From the NCBI GenBank assembly GCA_963576735.1, contig OY755171.1, positions 8,742,001 through 8,806,000 of the forward strand: DNA of 64,000 bases. Reading direction: 5' to 3'. Numbering within the stretch: position 1 is the stretch's first letter; each line of letters begins with the position of its first letter. Below the pieces are notes generated by a model. The model ran no database searches, was not told the DNA's origin, and was given only the letters and a program-made list of their open reading frames with translations. Origin of the DNA: Bedellia somnulentella. Taxonomy: Eukaryota; Arthropoda; Insecta; Lepidoptera; Bedelliidae. Positions 12,246 through 23,757 of this stretch are shown piece by piece. The translations under genes and the position numbers were made by a program.

Positions 12246-12753
12246 ATCTTCCACAAAATTCAATGCATCTCTCTTATAAAAATATCTTATTTCTTTTCTT
12301 ATAAAATCTATTAAATAAATATATTGGTCCCTTAACTTATTTTATTTTATTATCTCTATTATAGCATATTATTAATATTGGTACGATTTGTTTATTTATT
12401 TACTATTGATTTAAGGCTGGCTGCTCATTAATGATTGCTCACTGAAATCTAATTTCTTTTTGTTCTTTTAAGTGTTGAGTTATTTTCTTCTTAACTCCCA
12501 GTAGCACAGTTACAACGAGTGGTTTAAGGTTAAGTAAACTAACTGTTTATGTCGGACTTAGTATGTAAGTTACAGGCGGTACCAGAAAACCAGCTCCCCA
12601 GCAGTGTCCTGCGGATAATGTTGGGAACCTAGCTGAGGTACTTTGCCTTTTTGTTGCCATCTTTTCTTTTTAAATTGTAATGTTTGTATATGTTGTTATT
12701 GTGTTTGGTAACAAATAAATATCTTTTATCTTTTATCTTTTATCTTTATCTTT
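11196..12753 (+). mobile_element. CR1/Jockey-like LINE, 5'-truncated
   Basis: Open reading begins at about 11196, inside the reverse transcriptase, so the 5' part is missing. The coding region ends at 12245. A roughly 500-bp 3' UTR follows and ends in a simple tail of tatctttt-type units (12717-12753). It starts about 35 bp after a SINE B insertion and its target repeat. Confidence 0.85.
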
Positions 12754-12770
12754 AATTATAACGTCACGTG

Positions 12771-12960
12771 CCTTAATTGTCACCTGGTATTTAGTAAATA
12801 TGTTTTGCTTGTGTATTGTACACACTATCACATGACTAAGTACAATTCAGGTGACGATGTTTTCCCTCACCGTTACCAACCTTGATAATTTAAAAACAAA
12901 TATGACTTAAGTAAAGCTACATTGGTGCAGGATTTAAACTCACGTGTCCTGCGTGGCCAG
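12771..12960 (-). repeat. SINE family A, diverged
   Basis: Minus-strand copy with gatgttttccctcaccgtta (central domain) and ctatcacatgactaagtaca. The tRNA-like head is badly decayed and the 3' end truncated. Confidence 0.65.
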
Positions 12961-13117
12961 CAAGGATAAAAACAACAAGTTTTACACAAATGTGTCTATG
13001 AGGTATTATAGTTGTTATATCATTTATGAATCACGAATATGTAATCAATGTATTAAATTAAAATTATGAATATTCGTATATAACTTCGCAATAGTGATTT
13101 TATGTATCAATGGGACT

Positions 13118-13275
13118 TACATACATACATACATATACTCACGGCTATAAATCCCTAAAAGGGGTAGCCAGAGCTGAGAAATTAGAAATTCCACAGCCAC
13201 TTTTGGAAGTTGAGTGGGGAAAAGATGGTAGAATAAAGGTTGTTGGTGATCGGTCTCCAACCGCATCGATCCAAT
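13118..13275 (-). repeat. SINE family B, 5'-truncated
   Basis: Starts with the inverted tail catacatacatacatatac, then ggctataaatccctaaaagg. Stops after ggtctccaaccgcatcg, so the first roughly 90 bp of the SINE are absent. Confidence 0.88.
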
Positions 13276-13544
13276 CGCATGGGACTTCGCGTATTATTAT
13301 TATTAAAATTACTGCTTGATATTAATATGATGAGCGATTTTTTCAAATTTTCTTTTTAGTTACCAGCAGTCTTTAAAATATGTTATCCATTACAACGCAA
13401 AGTGTTTAATAATCTATCCTTCAACGCCTATTTTCAGACGCTATCTCAGGGTTACAAATACCAATTAGTACAACCTATTAAAAGCAGGAGGTAGACCCTA
13501 CCTTTTCCAACCCCTATAACCGAGGCACCTTAGTTAAGGAAGTG

Positions 13545-13552
13545 TATAAAAG
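13545..13552 (+). promoter_or_regulatory. TATA-box-like motif
   Basis: TATAAAAG in a GC-balanced patch. No downstream gene could be tied to it. Confidence 0.2.
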
Positions 13553-14396
13553 TGATTTTCGAGTAGCCTCAGGGAAAGGAAGCGATATTAATTGCCGCTG
13601 AGCTTGGATAGGTAACAGTTAGGCTGCCAATGGGATGGCTCAGTTCCAATTTAGTTAGCTACCCTTAATCTGTTCTGTACTAAAAAAGAATATAGAATAT
13701 AGCCAGGTTTTTGAGTGATTTCGAAAGTTAATGCTTTGAGATTTCGTTATTCGTGTTAATTATCGAGCTAACAGCAAAGTTTGAAATATGTTAGCAGGAA
13801 TAATGCTCATCTAACTAGTTGAATTAGTATTTGACTAATAGTATTAATGCAAATGTGAGTTTGTTTTGTTGGTTTGTGACGCGTGAAACGTAAACAACTG
13901 AACCGATCATCATTAAATTAATTGCACGTTAACATTAGGATATTTATAGATGCGATATTCATAACATACGTGTTTGTCGTGATTTTATAAGAACCGAACG
14001 AAAAAAATAAGACACATATTTTTTAATTAGTGACTGATTGCTCACTTTGTTTTTAGGTCACAAATATATCTTCCTTTTCTATGTAAAAAATAATACCTTA
14101 CCATTGATTTAATTTTGTTCGTTGTTTTGTTGAGGTGTTTGAGGTTAACACAGAAGAAGAGATACGGAGCATAAATAAAAGAATCAAATCTAACGCGACA
14201 AACATTACGTTCTTTAGCTCTACTACTAATTAGTACGTTTCAAAAAGTACTTTCTTCTATGACGTAATGACATAATTACAACCTCGAAAACTATCGAGGG
14301 TGCAAAACAATCGATAATAAAACATATATTGTAGTACTATTGTTAGCGTATGCGGTACTATCAATAGTTTTTCTCTATGCAGCAGTCTCTTATTAG

Positions 14397-14404
14397 TATA
14401 AAAG
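14397..14404 (+). promoter_or_regulatory. TATA-box-like motif
   Basis: TATAAAAG, followed about 25-30 bp later by attaaatcgtttag. The region 14310-14600 could be a lone LTR promoter or a host promoter. No partner LTR or coding frame was found. Confidence 0.25.
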
Positions 14405-14610
14405 CCGTTGGGCGGCCATTAAATCGTTTAGTTTGTTTTTCGCGAGATGGCGGCAACTCTTTTTATTGAAACTAACATTTATCTATCAATCATAATCAGA
14501 ACAACAATTAAACGTGTCAGTCAAAGTTAAAGTTTCAAACAGTTTTGTAAAAGTTAAATTCTATTATTCTATTAAATTAAACGAATGATACAAAGGTAAT
14601 TGAAGCTTTC

Positions 14611-14826
14611 CGCGTAGTGCCGGCTTATAATTTCACTACCCCTTTCTCAGATGTGAGAGGCGATGGGTTTGCGCGATGCGGTTGCGGTTGCGGTTGTTGC
14701 AGACCCATTACAAACAATACTTTATTTTTACCTCTTGTCCCAAATATGGCTGAGGACATTTTACCTCTGAAGCTCTGGCTACCCCTTTTCGGGATTTATT
14801 GTCGTGAGTTTATGTATGTAAGTACG
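14611..14826 (+). repeat. SINE family B, diverged
   Basis: Starts gcgtagtgccggcttataat and ends ggctaccccttttcgggatt, tcgtgagtttatgtatgtaa. The gcggtt unit is expanded (gcggttgcggttgcggttg). It is flanked by aattgaagct and atttgaagct, a likely target duplication. Confidence 0.8.
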
Positions 14827-15330
14827 TTATTTGAAGCTGTGGGCGCCACCTAGGTAATGTTTTATAAATATACATAGATTTTATTAAGCGCCTTTGCCAT
14901 TACAACAAAACAAAGTAATGGGTATAATTGATAGCCTATCGTTGCTGTACATCTTACTTAATAAGTTATTAATAATAACTATCGATAGACAACGAAAATT
15001 AAAGAGTTGTCTGCGACCCCATTATAAGGAGACGCGTCATGGCTATTCACAATCATACATTTGAATGAAAAACTTGACTGATTAGAAGATAATAAATTTA
15101 TTTGTGTTAAAACATATTTTAAAATGCTTAAATAAATTAGCTATTTTAAACTTTATGTTATTATGAACTCATTCGAATTGAAGTTTCTTAATTACTAAAA
15201 TGTTCCTTAATATCCACATGCTTCTTTCTGTAAACTAAGTACACATTGGTATTTAATTTTTTTTGTTTTTTTTTTGTCCTTAATAATTTATACTGTCTTA
15301 ATTGTTCGATTTAAATATTATAACATACAA
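14827..15330. other. AT-rich, no gene recognised
   Basis: Nothing beyond short low-complexity T tracts near 15258-15275. Confidence 0.4.
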
Positions 15331-15428
15331 TCATCATCAACCATTGCCGTGAGCCATTGTTAGACAAAGGCCTCCTCAAATATTTTAACAACAACCCACC
15401 CTGTGCTGTCCTCATCCATCGGCTTCCC
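15331..15428 (-). repeat. RTE LINE 3' end fragment
   Basis: Plus-strand aatcatcatcaaccattgcc, then gacaaaggcctcctcaaa and ctcatccatcggcttccct. This matches the 3' end of the RTE copy at 47101-47412. Confidence 0.7.
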
Positions 15429-15785
15429 TTATAACATATAAGTGTAATTAATATATGATACAAACGGAATTTGTACGTAGTTTTCCTTTGGTTTCTAAAT
15501 GTTATTTTGAGAAAATACGTACGTACACGTATAAGCGTCTACGAGATATGGCGCAAGTAGATGACAGTCAAACATGGTAAAACTGTAAGGCAAATGAGTT
15601 GGTGCTTTAATTACATTTCACCCTCATCGATCAATAAATAACCCAGCCCTACCTACGGAAAGAGATGGGATAGTGCTAAAATACGGAACGGTAAAATGCA
15701 ATACTTATATAAATTTACAGATACGTATGTTTTAAAACATTGTTCTAATGCGTAAACATATTATGCTAACCCCTCTGTTATATTA

Positions 15786-15832
15786 TGCTAACCTCTGCTA
15801 ACCCCTTCGAGGATATACGGCGTGAGCCTTGA
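15786..15832 (+). repeat. SINE family A 3' end scrap
   Basis: Contains ctgctaaccccttcgaggat and cggcgtgagccttgagtctt. This is the variant tail also seen at 36.8 and 40.05 kb. Confidence 0.55.
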
Positions 15833-16639
15833 GTCTTTGCGATAAACTTAAGCTAACAGAGTACGCTTATTTAGATGTATAAACAGTTACCAACCGTTAT
15901 TTATATTATACCTACCTACCCACTTTCCCATACCGATAAGTAAGTTTTCACGGTAGTAACCTCAAAGAGTTGATGGGAGATGAGTTAAAAAAAAATAACT
16001 AGAAAATCAGCAGATCCCTCAGACGCAAGACACACATGCGGGTCAAGTGGTATGTGTTCTTAATTAATCAGGTTTCCCACATGATGCAAACCCCTTCGAG
16101 ACGTATGCTAAGCTTTAGAATTCCAATTTGACCAACCTTAAAGAGAAAAGTATATTCTATTATATATATGAAGAATGAAATCCTATTTTCAACAAAAGGT
16201 TGGTTTATTTCACCCTCAACGTATAAAGGCCTATGTAAATAAAGTGTCTCAAGGCAGTTTAGTTGTAAGTTCGCTTCAAATAGCCGGACAACCGCAAGAA
16301 AATAGATTTGCTACCGAAATTCGTTCACCGTAAAATATCCTATGCATTCTAAAGTGATTCAATGAAAGGGGTGGCCGATCTATCATAAACATAATTTTAT
16401 GGTTGTTACTCCTTTAAGTCCTGTCTGTGGAAGGTCTTATCTCTGCTTTCAATTGCGACCCTTCGCCATATTGCTATTAGGTAGGGTTTTGGTTTAATAT
16501 ATGTGATCATGATTCAACAATCTGAGCTGTGCTTCATTTTGTGTATAAGGATTTCGGTATATAAGGAAAATTTTGCACATTATAAAATAACAATTGATTA
16601 GCAAAACAAAATTTCAAAATGTAAGAATTTTCAGAATAT
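15833..16639. other. No gene recognised
   Basis: AT-rich with no classified feature. Confidence 0.4.
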
Positions 16640-16712
16640 ATGTCTCTCAGGATCGCACAAAGTGGCGATCGACAGTCTCAGCCTACCTTTAGTGAATGCA
16701 TGTATGTAAATA
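16640..16712 (+). repeat. LINE L 3' end scrap
   Basis: Holds caggatcgcacaaagtggcg, atcgacagtctcagcctacc and an atgtatgtaaata tail, matching the last codons and end of LINE L. Confidence 0.6.
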
Positions 16713-17202
16713 TATTTTTTTGTTAGCTCTTGTTCATTGAACACTTTTTTTTTCAAATCAGTATAATTTACTTAGCGATATACATACGTGAAAATAATGT
16801 TTCAGCAATATTTAAACGCGTCACACGACCATTCTACAAACCCAACCATCGCCTCATAATTCATACTCTTATAATTTATCAATATTTTTACGTTTACCTC
16901 CAAAATTTTTGGGGTTAACAATTTTCTTGCTAATTTACTACAACCGAAACAAAACCAAAAGGGAAGAATAGGGTACTGCGGCAAAGCATAGTAAATACAC
17001 AAATAAATAGAATAAATAGTTTTAATTAATTAATAATTATGCTTTTATATAGGTATTTATACAAATTTAAAAAAAAATTGCTTCTGACGCCCACGTAAAA
17101 GTAATATGCAATGACTAAAACAATATCTTCAAATAACTACTGGTATTTCAAATGAGGAAATGCCTACAATACTAAGTTGTGCTTTTCATCTAAAACAGTC
17201 TA

Positions 17203-17446
17203 TACATACATACAAACATATACTCACGGTCATAAATCCAAAAAAGGGGTAGCCAGAGCTCCAGAGCTAGAAACTCCTTAGCAACATTTAGAAGTTGATA
17301 GGGGACAAGATGGTATAAATAACTTATCGTTGGTGATGGGTCTCTAACCGCATCGCCCGAAAACCACTAAAAAAAGCTTCATACCAATGGTTAGTCGCCT
17401 CTTACGACATCTGTGGGTAGAAAGGGGTAGTGACATTCTCACGCGA
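17203..17446 (-). repeat. SINE family B, full length
   Basis: Inverted tail acatacatacaaacatatac, then gtagccagagct, gttggtgatgggtctctaac, and cgcctcttacgacatctgtg at the 5' side. Confidence 0.85.
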
Positions 17447-18458
17447 ACGCTCACACCATTAGTCTCTACTCCATATTCGTGTAGTGCTAAATAGTTTTGT
17501 GTCAATGTGTGAGTATATATAAACTGAAGTCATGCCATGAAACTCTAGCTACAGTAAAAGTAAACATGCGGAAATATTTTCCACCCGTGCTCGTAAAGCC
17601 CAGGACAGGGTCCATACTATTGCGACCTCAAAGTTGCAAAAATACGACAAAATCCCAAGCAATAATTACAGTGGTTTATGTAACATCATACATTCTTAAA
17701 AGGGCTAATCAGAGATTAAAATTATTACAAAACAAAAGTTTTTGATTAAGTTTTCATACCATATTAATCACCTTCCAAAGTTTTTAACGCTGACGTTTAA
17801 TTTCAATATCAAATAATTGTTGCTGCTCTACTTTAAAGAAACTTTATTTATAAATGAAATTTCTTACATTGAAATATTTTATCAAATCGAACTTCTAGAT
17901 CCTGTAATAGGTGCGTTCAAACAAACACTGTAGTTATATTATTATTTCATATAATAAAAATTCTGAGGCTTCTTTTTTATTTCAAATATTAAATGCAATT
18001 ATTGTTAAAAATTTTAGTGTTTTGTTATTTCACGTGATATAAAAATTAACCTTTTCCTTTTCGGGACAAAATAGTGAAACTTTAATATACATTTACTTGA
18101 AAAATACTTTTATACACTTATATTGCCTTCTCCTTATAACTTTTGATATATGATATATACATTTCTGAAGGAATTGAGTAATTTAATTAGTGGAAAGTTT
18201 CTTAAGATGTCACGGCAAAATCCAATCAGTAATGCGGGTTTTCTCGCACGGTCTAGTATCGAGTAGACATCCTACATACATGAGCGGTAACGACATCACA
18301 AGGATTAGAGGAGGCGATATGAGTTAATTTGATAGGGGATTAGTGGTCTTAATAAGAACATGAAGTGCACTGATTTATGGGGAAATTTGAGCTTCAATGT
18401 GCTCGTGATTGAGAAATATCTTTATTGAACTATCATAGCAGCTTTAAAGTAATATAAC
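17447..18458. other. No gene recognised
   Basis: AT-rich. One 82-codon plus-strand frame (17497-17745) has no family motif or splice support and is not called. Confidence 0.4.
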
Positions 18459-18714
18459 ATACACACATAGATATACTCACGGCTATAAATCCCTAAAAGG
18501 GGTAGACAGAGCTAAGAAACTAGAAGTTCCTCAGCCACTTTTGGAAAGTTGACTGGGGAAAAGATGGCAAAATAAAGGTTGCTGGTGATGGGTCTCCAAC
18601 CGCATCGCCCAAAAATCCCTTAAAAGCCCCAATACCGTTAGTCGCCTCTTACGTACACCCTCCGGAAGAATTGGGGTAGTGTTATTCTAAGCCGACACTA
18701 CACAGCAAAAATAC
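18459..18714 (-). repeat. SINE family B, full length
   Basis: Runs from the inverted tail (atatactcacggctataaat) to the inverted 5' end (ttctaagccgacactacaca). Confidence 0.9.
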
Positions 18715-18899
18715 GTTATATAAGTACTTATTACATATACACATTTAATTATGCCATGAGTTTACATTATGGTAGGCAAAAAATTTATCGATTGATATTG
18801 GTACGATTCTAGTACAACTCTTGAGCTTCATTTTCAATCGCATTTAATTTCATAACTAGTGTTTTTATCATATAAGTATTGAGCCTACACTTTTTAATT

Positions 18900-19136
18900 T
18901 AGCTTTGCGGCGTCAGTTTAGAATAGCACTACCTTTTTTATTCTTGCACGTGACGTAAAGGAAGGGGGCATTTTAAGTAGTTTTTGGGCTAAGCGACGGG
19001 AGACCCTTCACTAACGATACTTTATTTTCACACTTATTTCCCTAAGTTACTTCCAAAAAAGGTTGAGGATTTGGTGATTCCGAGGTACCTGGTAAGGTAA
19101 GCTACCCTTTTTCATGATTTGTGGCTGTGAGTTTTA
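18900..19136 (+). repeat. SINE family B, strongly diverged
   Basis: Recognisable gtcagtttagaatagcacta, ttttgggctaagcgacggga and gctaccctttttcatgattt in order. The tatg tail is gone. Confidence 0.65.
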
Positions 19137-19589
19137 ATTCAAATTTGATTAAAGGTTGACTGTAACAAAATAAAATTTTCTTAGAGCTTAGTTCACTCGA
19201 AATAACTAATAATTGAGTTTGAAATAGCGATCCGTAACAAGATGTTATCCTGCTTTTATTTTGTCACATTTCTTTGTTAATATGTGTATATGTGCGTCTT
19301 TAACAATAGGGTAGTGTAGTTTCTTCTGAAAACATAAAATGTGAATAGCAATAAATATTTGCGGTTTATTGGTTAGACCCTTAGGCTTAATATACGAAGG
19401 TTCCATATCAGATTCCTAGATATGCAGTCACTATGTTTCTATGCGACAGTTGGCCTTGGAAATTGTGAGCTAAATCATCACATTCAGAGAAAACTGAGAC
19501 TATTCCATGCTTATGCTGCTATCATGGACAGTATTAGTAACGTGATGGACGTGAATGAACTATATGAGCTGGGTTAACCTGATTTTATT

Positions 19590-19808
19590 AGTACATACAT
19601 AGTCAGAACTTCAGAGCTAGAAACTCCTCAGCCACATTTGGAAGTTGATAGGAGAGAAGATGGTAGAAATAAAGTACCGTTGGTAATGGGTCTCTATCTG
19701 CATCGCCCAAACACCACTTAAAAAGCCCCTTCCTTACCCTTAGTCGCCTCCTACGTACACCCAGCGGCAGAAATGGGGTAGTGTTATTCTAAGCCGACAC
19801 TACACAGC
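19590..19808 (-). repeat. SINE family B copy at inverted duplication
   Basis: Minus-strand unit whose 5' half (from about 19739) is part of the left arm of a perfect inverted repeat with 20271-20414. Confidence 0.85.
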
Positions 19809-20414
19809 ATTCATCAAATCATCCTACGACATATACAAACAAAAATAAATTCACTATTGGTAGAATGATATATTTACTGCATATATTGGAAGTTGATAGG
19901 GGAGAAGATGGTAGAAATACCGTATATTTAAGTACCGTTGGTAATGGGTCTCTATCTGCATCGCCCAAATACCACTTAAAAAGCCCCTTCCTTACCTTTA
20001 GTCGCCTCTTAACTACACCCACGTATTACGTATCTCCAACAATAATTGCCTTGATTTACTCAATACGGAATCTATGCTCGCTCCTACAAAGCTCTTCATT
20101 GGCAAGCCAATCAACGTGGCACTTTAGTCATTATATCCTATAATGCACTTGTATCACTATGGAGCTTCGCAGTAATATGGAGGGAAAAGACGAAAATTTA
20201 AGCCTAATTCCACCAAGGGTATTAAAAATTGTACACTCTTTGTGCCGTATCATACATTTAAATAATAAGTATGCAGTAAATATATCATTCTACCAATAGT
20301 GAATTTATTTTTGTTTGTATATGTCGTAGGATGATTTGATGAATGCTGTGTAGTGTCGGCTTAGAATAACACTACCCCATTTCTGCCGCTGGGTGTACGT
20401 AGGAGGCGACTAAC
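19739..20414. repeat. 144-bp perfect inverted duplication
   Basis: Arms 19739-19882 and 20271-20414 are exact reverse complements by eye. Each arm holds the 5' part of a SINE B plus 75 bp of its flank (including atgtcgtaggatgatttgat). The spacer is about 388 bp and contains another partial SINE B. Perfect identity over diverged-type sequence means the duplication is recent, or an assembly artefact. Confidence 0.85.
19885..20020 (-). repeat. SINE family B, partial duplicate
   Basis: Nearly the same as 19638-19757 apart from a small insertion (ccgtatattt). Head and tail are missing. It looks like a local copy of the neighbouring SINE rather than an independent insertion. Confidence 0.75.
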
Positions 20415-21070
20415 GGTGTTGGGGCTTTTAAGGGATTTTTGGGCGATGCTGTTGGAGACCCATCACCAACAACCTTTATTTTGCCATATTTTCCACACTC
20501 AACTTTCCAAAAGTGGCTGAGAAACTTCTAGTTTCTTAGCTCTATCTACCCCTTTTAGAGATTTATAGCCGTGAGTATATCTATGTATGTATGTATGATG
20601 ATTTGATGTTTAGGTTTTTTGTAAAAATCCTAGGGATTTTGCGAAAACACGGATAATTAGACAACGGTAATAATATTTTTTATTGTTACTAGAATTTTTG
20701 TAAAAAAACTAGTTGGTTTAGAATAATTGCAAAAAGAAATGTCAGATTTTATGAAAACTCAACACTGATTGGTCGATTGCAGTGCCCCATAAAAACGTCA
20801 TCTCTGATTGGTTGTTAATTAAGATAAAATAAAATTTAGCTATAATATCTCAATACTCCAATGACGAACCAATCAGAATAAGAGTAGGCGAACAATCAGA
20901 AATCAGCCAGTCAGCATTATACAAGTACAATCTTACTAAACCAATTAGTATTTTTGCAAAAAACCTAGTAGGATAAAAAATATTATCACTGTTATCAAAT
21001 TATCCGTGTTTTTGCAAAATCCCTAGATTTTTGAAAAAAACCTAAACATCAAATAATCCTACGACATATA
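20318..21070. mobile_element. Long-TIR MITE with nested SINE B
   Basis: Ends are inverted repeats starting tatatgtcgtaggat and running, without the SINE, through tgatgtttaggtttttt, tagggattttgc and aacacggataatt to about ctagttggttta. Each TIR is about 150 bp. A SINE B sits in the left TIR at 20342-20597, flanked by the 11-bp duplication atgatttgatg (20331-20341 and 20598-20608). Nothing inside codes. Target duplication of the MITE is unclear (perhaps TA). Confidence 0.75.
20342..20597 (+). repeat. SINE family B, full length, nested
   Basis: Complete unit from gctgtgtagtgtcggcttag to a ctatgtatgtatgt tail. The 11-bp target duplication atgatttgatg proves insertion into the MITE. Confidence 0.92.
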
Positions 21071-21129
21071 TAAATATTATGTTATTTTTCTTCTGTTTCG
21101 TACTTATATTCACGCTGCTAGTTAAATTA

Positions 21130-21356
21130 TATATACGGACATATTCTAGACAGATCAAGTTAGCCTCAAACTAAATAAGACTTGTATTATGGGATACTAA
21201 CTGAACAATATATTTTTTAATACACATAAAATAGCACCCAAGACTAAGAAACAATCATTTATGCTTATCACATAAATGTTGCTCTCAGCGGGGATCGAAC
21301 CCGCAACCTTCGGACCAAGAAGCTAGTCACCTATCCACTCAGCCACGGCTGTCGTC
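21130..21356 (-). repeat. SINE family C, full length
   Basis: Minus-strand partner of 1866-2120. The B box is read on the plus strand as cggggatcgaacccgcaacc and the A box as cactcagccacggctg. The body has tgggatactaactgaacaat. Confidence 0.75.
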
Positions 21357-21535
21357 AAGTGTCGGCAGTTCCAATTGGGGTAAGCAGATATAGAGATAAT
21401 AATATTCCCCTATCAATATTTTCAACAAGCTTATTTAATCTTTTTCACTTTGAACACCTGCATATTTTCTACTTTTCTGTTTGAACGTATTATTTTCTTT
21501 ATTCTCGCATTGTTGAGAAGCGCTCAGATACTTAC

Positions 21536-21744
21536 AATAAAGCTCCGGACGCCCACGTAAGTGACTTTTGTATGGAAGTATCCGCTTTGCGCTGTTTCTT
21601 CGGCTCAATATCACTTTTTTGTATCACTTCAATAGAACTTAGCTTTATAAGTCCCATAGTAAGAAAGTATAAATCTGCTAGAACTATTTTGAACTTATTT
21701 ATAATATATTGTGCTATTATTTTTTCATTTCTTTTTATAGACAT
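21536..21744 (-). CDS. Unassigned frame ending at strong splice donor
   Basis: Minus-strand frame of 69 codons starting ATG at 21744. It includes EPKKQRKADTSIQKS and TWASGALL and runs directly into gtaagtatc, a near-consensus donor. Family unknown. Most of the frame is AT-rich, so it may be an exon or part of an unclassified repeat. Confidence 0.22.
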
Positions 21745-22355
21745 CCTAAAGTTACCTCATTTCAAAATTAATTTGCATACAAAATGTACCAACAGTAGAA
21801 TTTTAATTTAAGGCATGACAGTCTAATGAGAAAACTTCATTAGCATTATTCGCAGCAAGCACAAAATTATATACGAGTTTCGTATTTCACTCTTCTAATT
21901 ATAAAAGAACACGGACAATTTATCATTTTCTGACTATTTCACTTTTGTTTTATATTTGAAAGTAGGTTAAAATATCTCAAACAGAATAAACCGTTTATTT
22001 TTTTTATGAGTTTGGTTATGGCTGTTGACAGTTGGTCATTTAGTTAAAACACTACACAGCATAGCCGGCACTACACAGCATTATAACATATATAAGTATG
22101 TTTTCATGTAATATTGTTTAGTAATTCGAGATTACTGCAAGATACATTATACCTATTGAAACTTGCGTGGTTTGTGTGGCAACTACGGCCAACATCTGAC
22201 AGACATAAGCAATGATTCAAGTAGGAGTGTTCCGAATACTCTGAAATATGCTGCTTCAGTACTTAGATAATGTCTTATAGGGTTACCATCGTCAGACTTT
22301 GTTTATCCAGGTGTCAAATCTAATATTTAATTTAAATTTTGGAAAACAAACGTAC
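21745..22355. other. No gene recognised
   Basis: AT-rich. It contains the scrap ctacacagcatagccggcac near 22051, which looks like a SINE B end. Confidence 0.35.
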
Positions 22356-22515
22356 ATAATACATATACTCACAGCTATGCATTCCAAAACAGAGTTGATA
22401 GTTTAAGAAATTTCTTTAATTTAGGTAGTTTAGTGGGGAAAAGATTGTGAAATAACGGATGTTTAGTGATTGGTATCTAGCTAAATCATCTAACAATCAC
22501 TTAGGAACACACTTA
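22356..22515 (-). repeat. SINE family B, diverged
   Basis: atacatatactcacagctat, then agtggggaaaagattgtgaa and taacaatcacttagg give the order of a minus-strand copy. Confidence 0.6.
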
Positions 22516-22617
22516 ATAGATTCGAATGTTTATGTTTAGCATCTTTAGTTGATGTTGATTTGACGGATAAGATAAAAAAATACCTTTATTTTTAAGATTA
22601 ATTATTTTTAAGGCTTG

Positions 22618-22765
22618 AACCTCAAATCTGGCCTACACGAATATGTCTTTTCTAAAGTCTTAGTCATATTTAATGTCACTTAATGACACATCATAGTTTG
22701 GAGTATTGGTACCTCTGCCACGCCTCCGGGAATATACAGTGTAGGTGATTGAGCCTTTGAGCCAT
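22618..22765 (+). repeat. SINE family A, internally deleted
   Basis: tggcctacacgaatatgtct and tggtacctctgccacgcctc in order. The central domain is lost. Confidence 0.55.
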
Positions 22766-22780
22766 TTGAATGTATAATCC

Positions 22781-23005
22781 GCTGTATAGTATCGGCTTAG
22801 AATAGCACTGACTGACTCAGTTTTCCCGCAGCTAAAGTGGAACCCGACATGCCCGGGATTTTTGGGCGATACACTTGGAGATCTATAACAAACTATCCTT
22901 TATTTTTCAATCTTTTCCCCGCTTAACGTCCAAACGTAGCTGAGAAGTTTTTAATTCTGAAGCACTTGCTACGTATTTTTTGGTAACATAGCCGAATTGA
23001 GTGAA
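22781..23005 (+). repeat. SINE family B, diverged
   Basis: Starts gctgtatagtatcggcttag. Contains gatttttgggcgatacactt. The 3' tail is absent. Confidence 0.7.
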
Positions 23006-23391
23006 GCATTTTGAGAATTGGATCATAGATATAAATGATCAATTCCGTAAAATCAGGTAAAAAAATATTATTGGCAACCCTGTTAGAAAGGTTGGAAGCA
23101 AGTGACCGCCAGAGGGCAGTGATGTAGTGTTATTGTAGTCGGAGCCAGGCTCGTGTCGAATGAATGGACGAACAATGATGGATGCGATTTAATATAACAA
23201 AACTGCACGTAAGCCTCCTATTACGTTGTATTTGTGACGTGATATTGTAAAAATATTAATAAAATCACGGCCGAGCGCTTAATCACGGGGATAGGCATGC
23301 GGCGATTGGATCCATTTTATGCTGCCGGAAACTGGTTTAAGATAAGAATAAAGTTTAATTTTTATATCTACATTTCAGATTTGAATATTTT
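23006..23391. other. No gene recognised
   Basis: GC-balanced in 23090-23180. A single CTCF-core-like string (ccgccagagggcag, 23106-23119) is seen but is unsupported. Confidence 0.35.
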
Positions 23392-23757
23392 TTAAGTGGG
23401 TAGAACACTCGGTTATCGTGCAAACGACTAGTGTTCAAATCCTGGGTCGGGCCTACACCAATTTGTCTTTTCTAAAGACATATGTGTGGTTAATTTATCA
23501 TGGTTGTTAACGGTGAGGGAAAACATCGTGAGGAAACCCACATGGCTGAGTTGTACTTAGTCATGTGACAGTGTATTCGTACAAAACGGCGATAGGCCTG
23601 CCCCCTATCACGTGAGTACACTGTCCATGCAAAACGTGGGTACTCTGAACACCAGGTGACAAAGTCACGTGATGTTCAGAAGTATTAGTACCTCTGCCAA
23701 CCCCTTCGGGGATATTCGGCGTGAACGTTTATGTTATGTTATATGTTATGTTAATAT
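23392..23757 (+). repeat. SINE family A, nearly full length
   Basis: tRNA-like head (aagtgggtagaacactcggt; B box gttcaaatcctgg), central gagggaaaacatcgtgagga, then the 3' module and a gttatgttatatgttatg tail. Only the first few head bases are missing. Confidence 0.92.

Larger units (their letters stand above)
13276..14610. other. Unassigned stretch with two TATA-like motifs
   Basis: No gene recognised. Somewhat GC-richer at 13440-13680 and 14400-14460. Two perfect TATAAAAG motifs are listed separately. Confidence 0.4.

Noticed and set aside
14827..14850. Minus-strand tggcgccc, like the start of a tRNA-Lys primer binding site
   Set aside because: Only 8-9 bases agree, and no LTR pair or gag-pol frame is nearby.
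23106..23119. CTCF-core-like ccgccagagggcag
   Set aside because: A single 14-mer match without conservation or binding data. Such strings occur in repeats.
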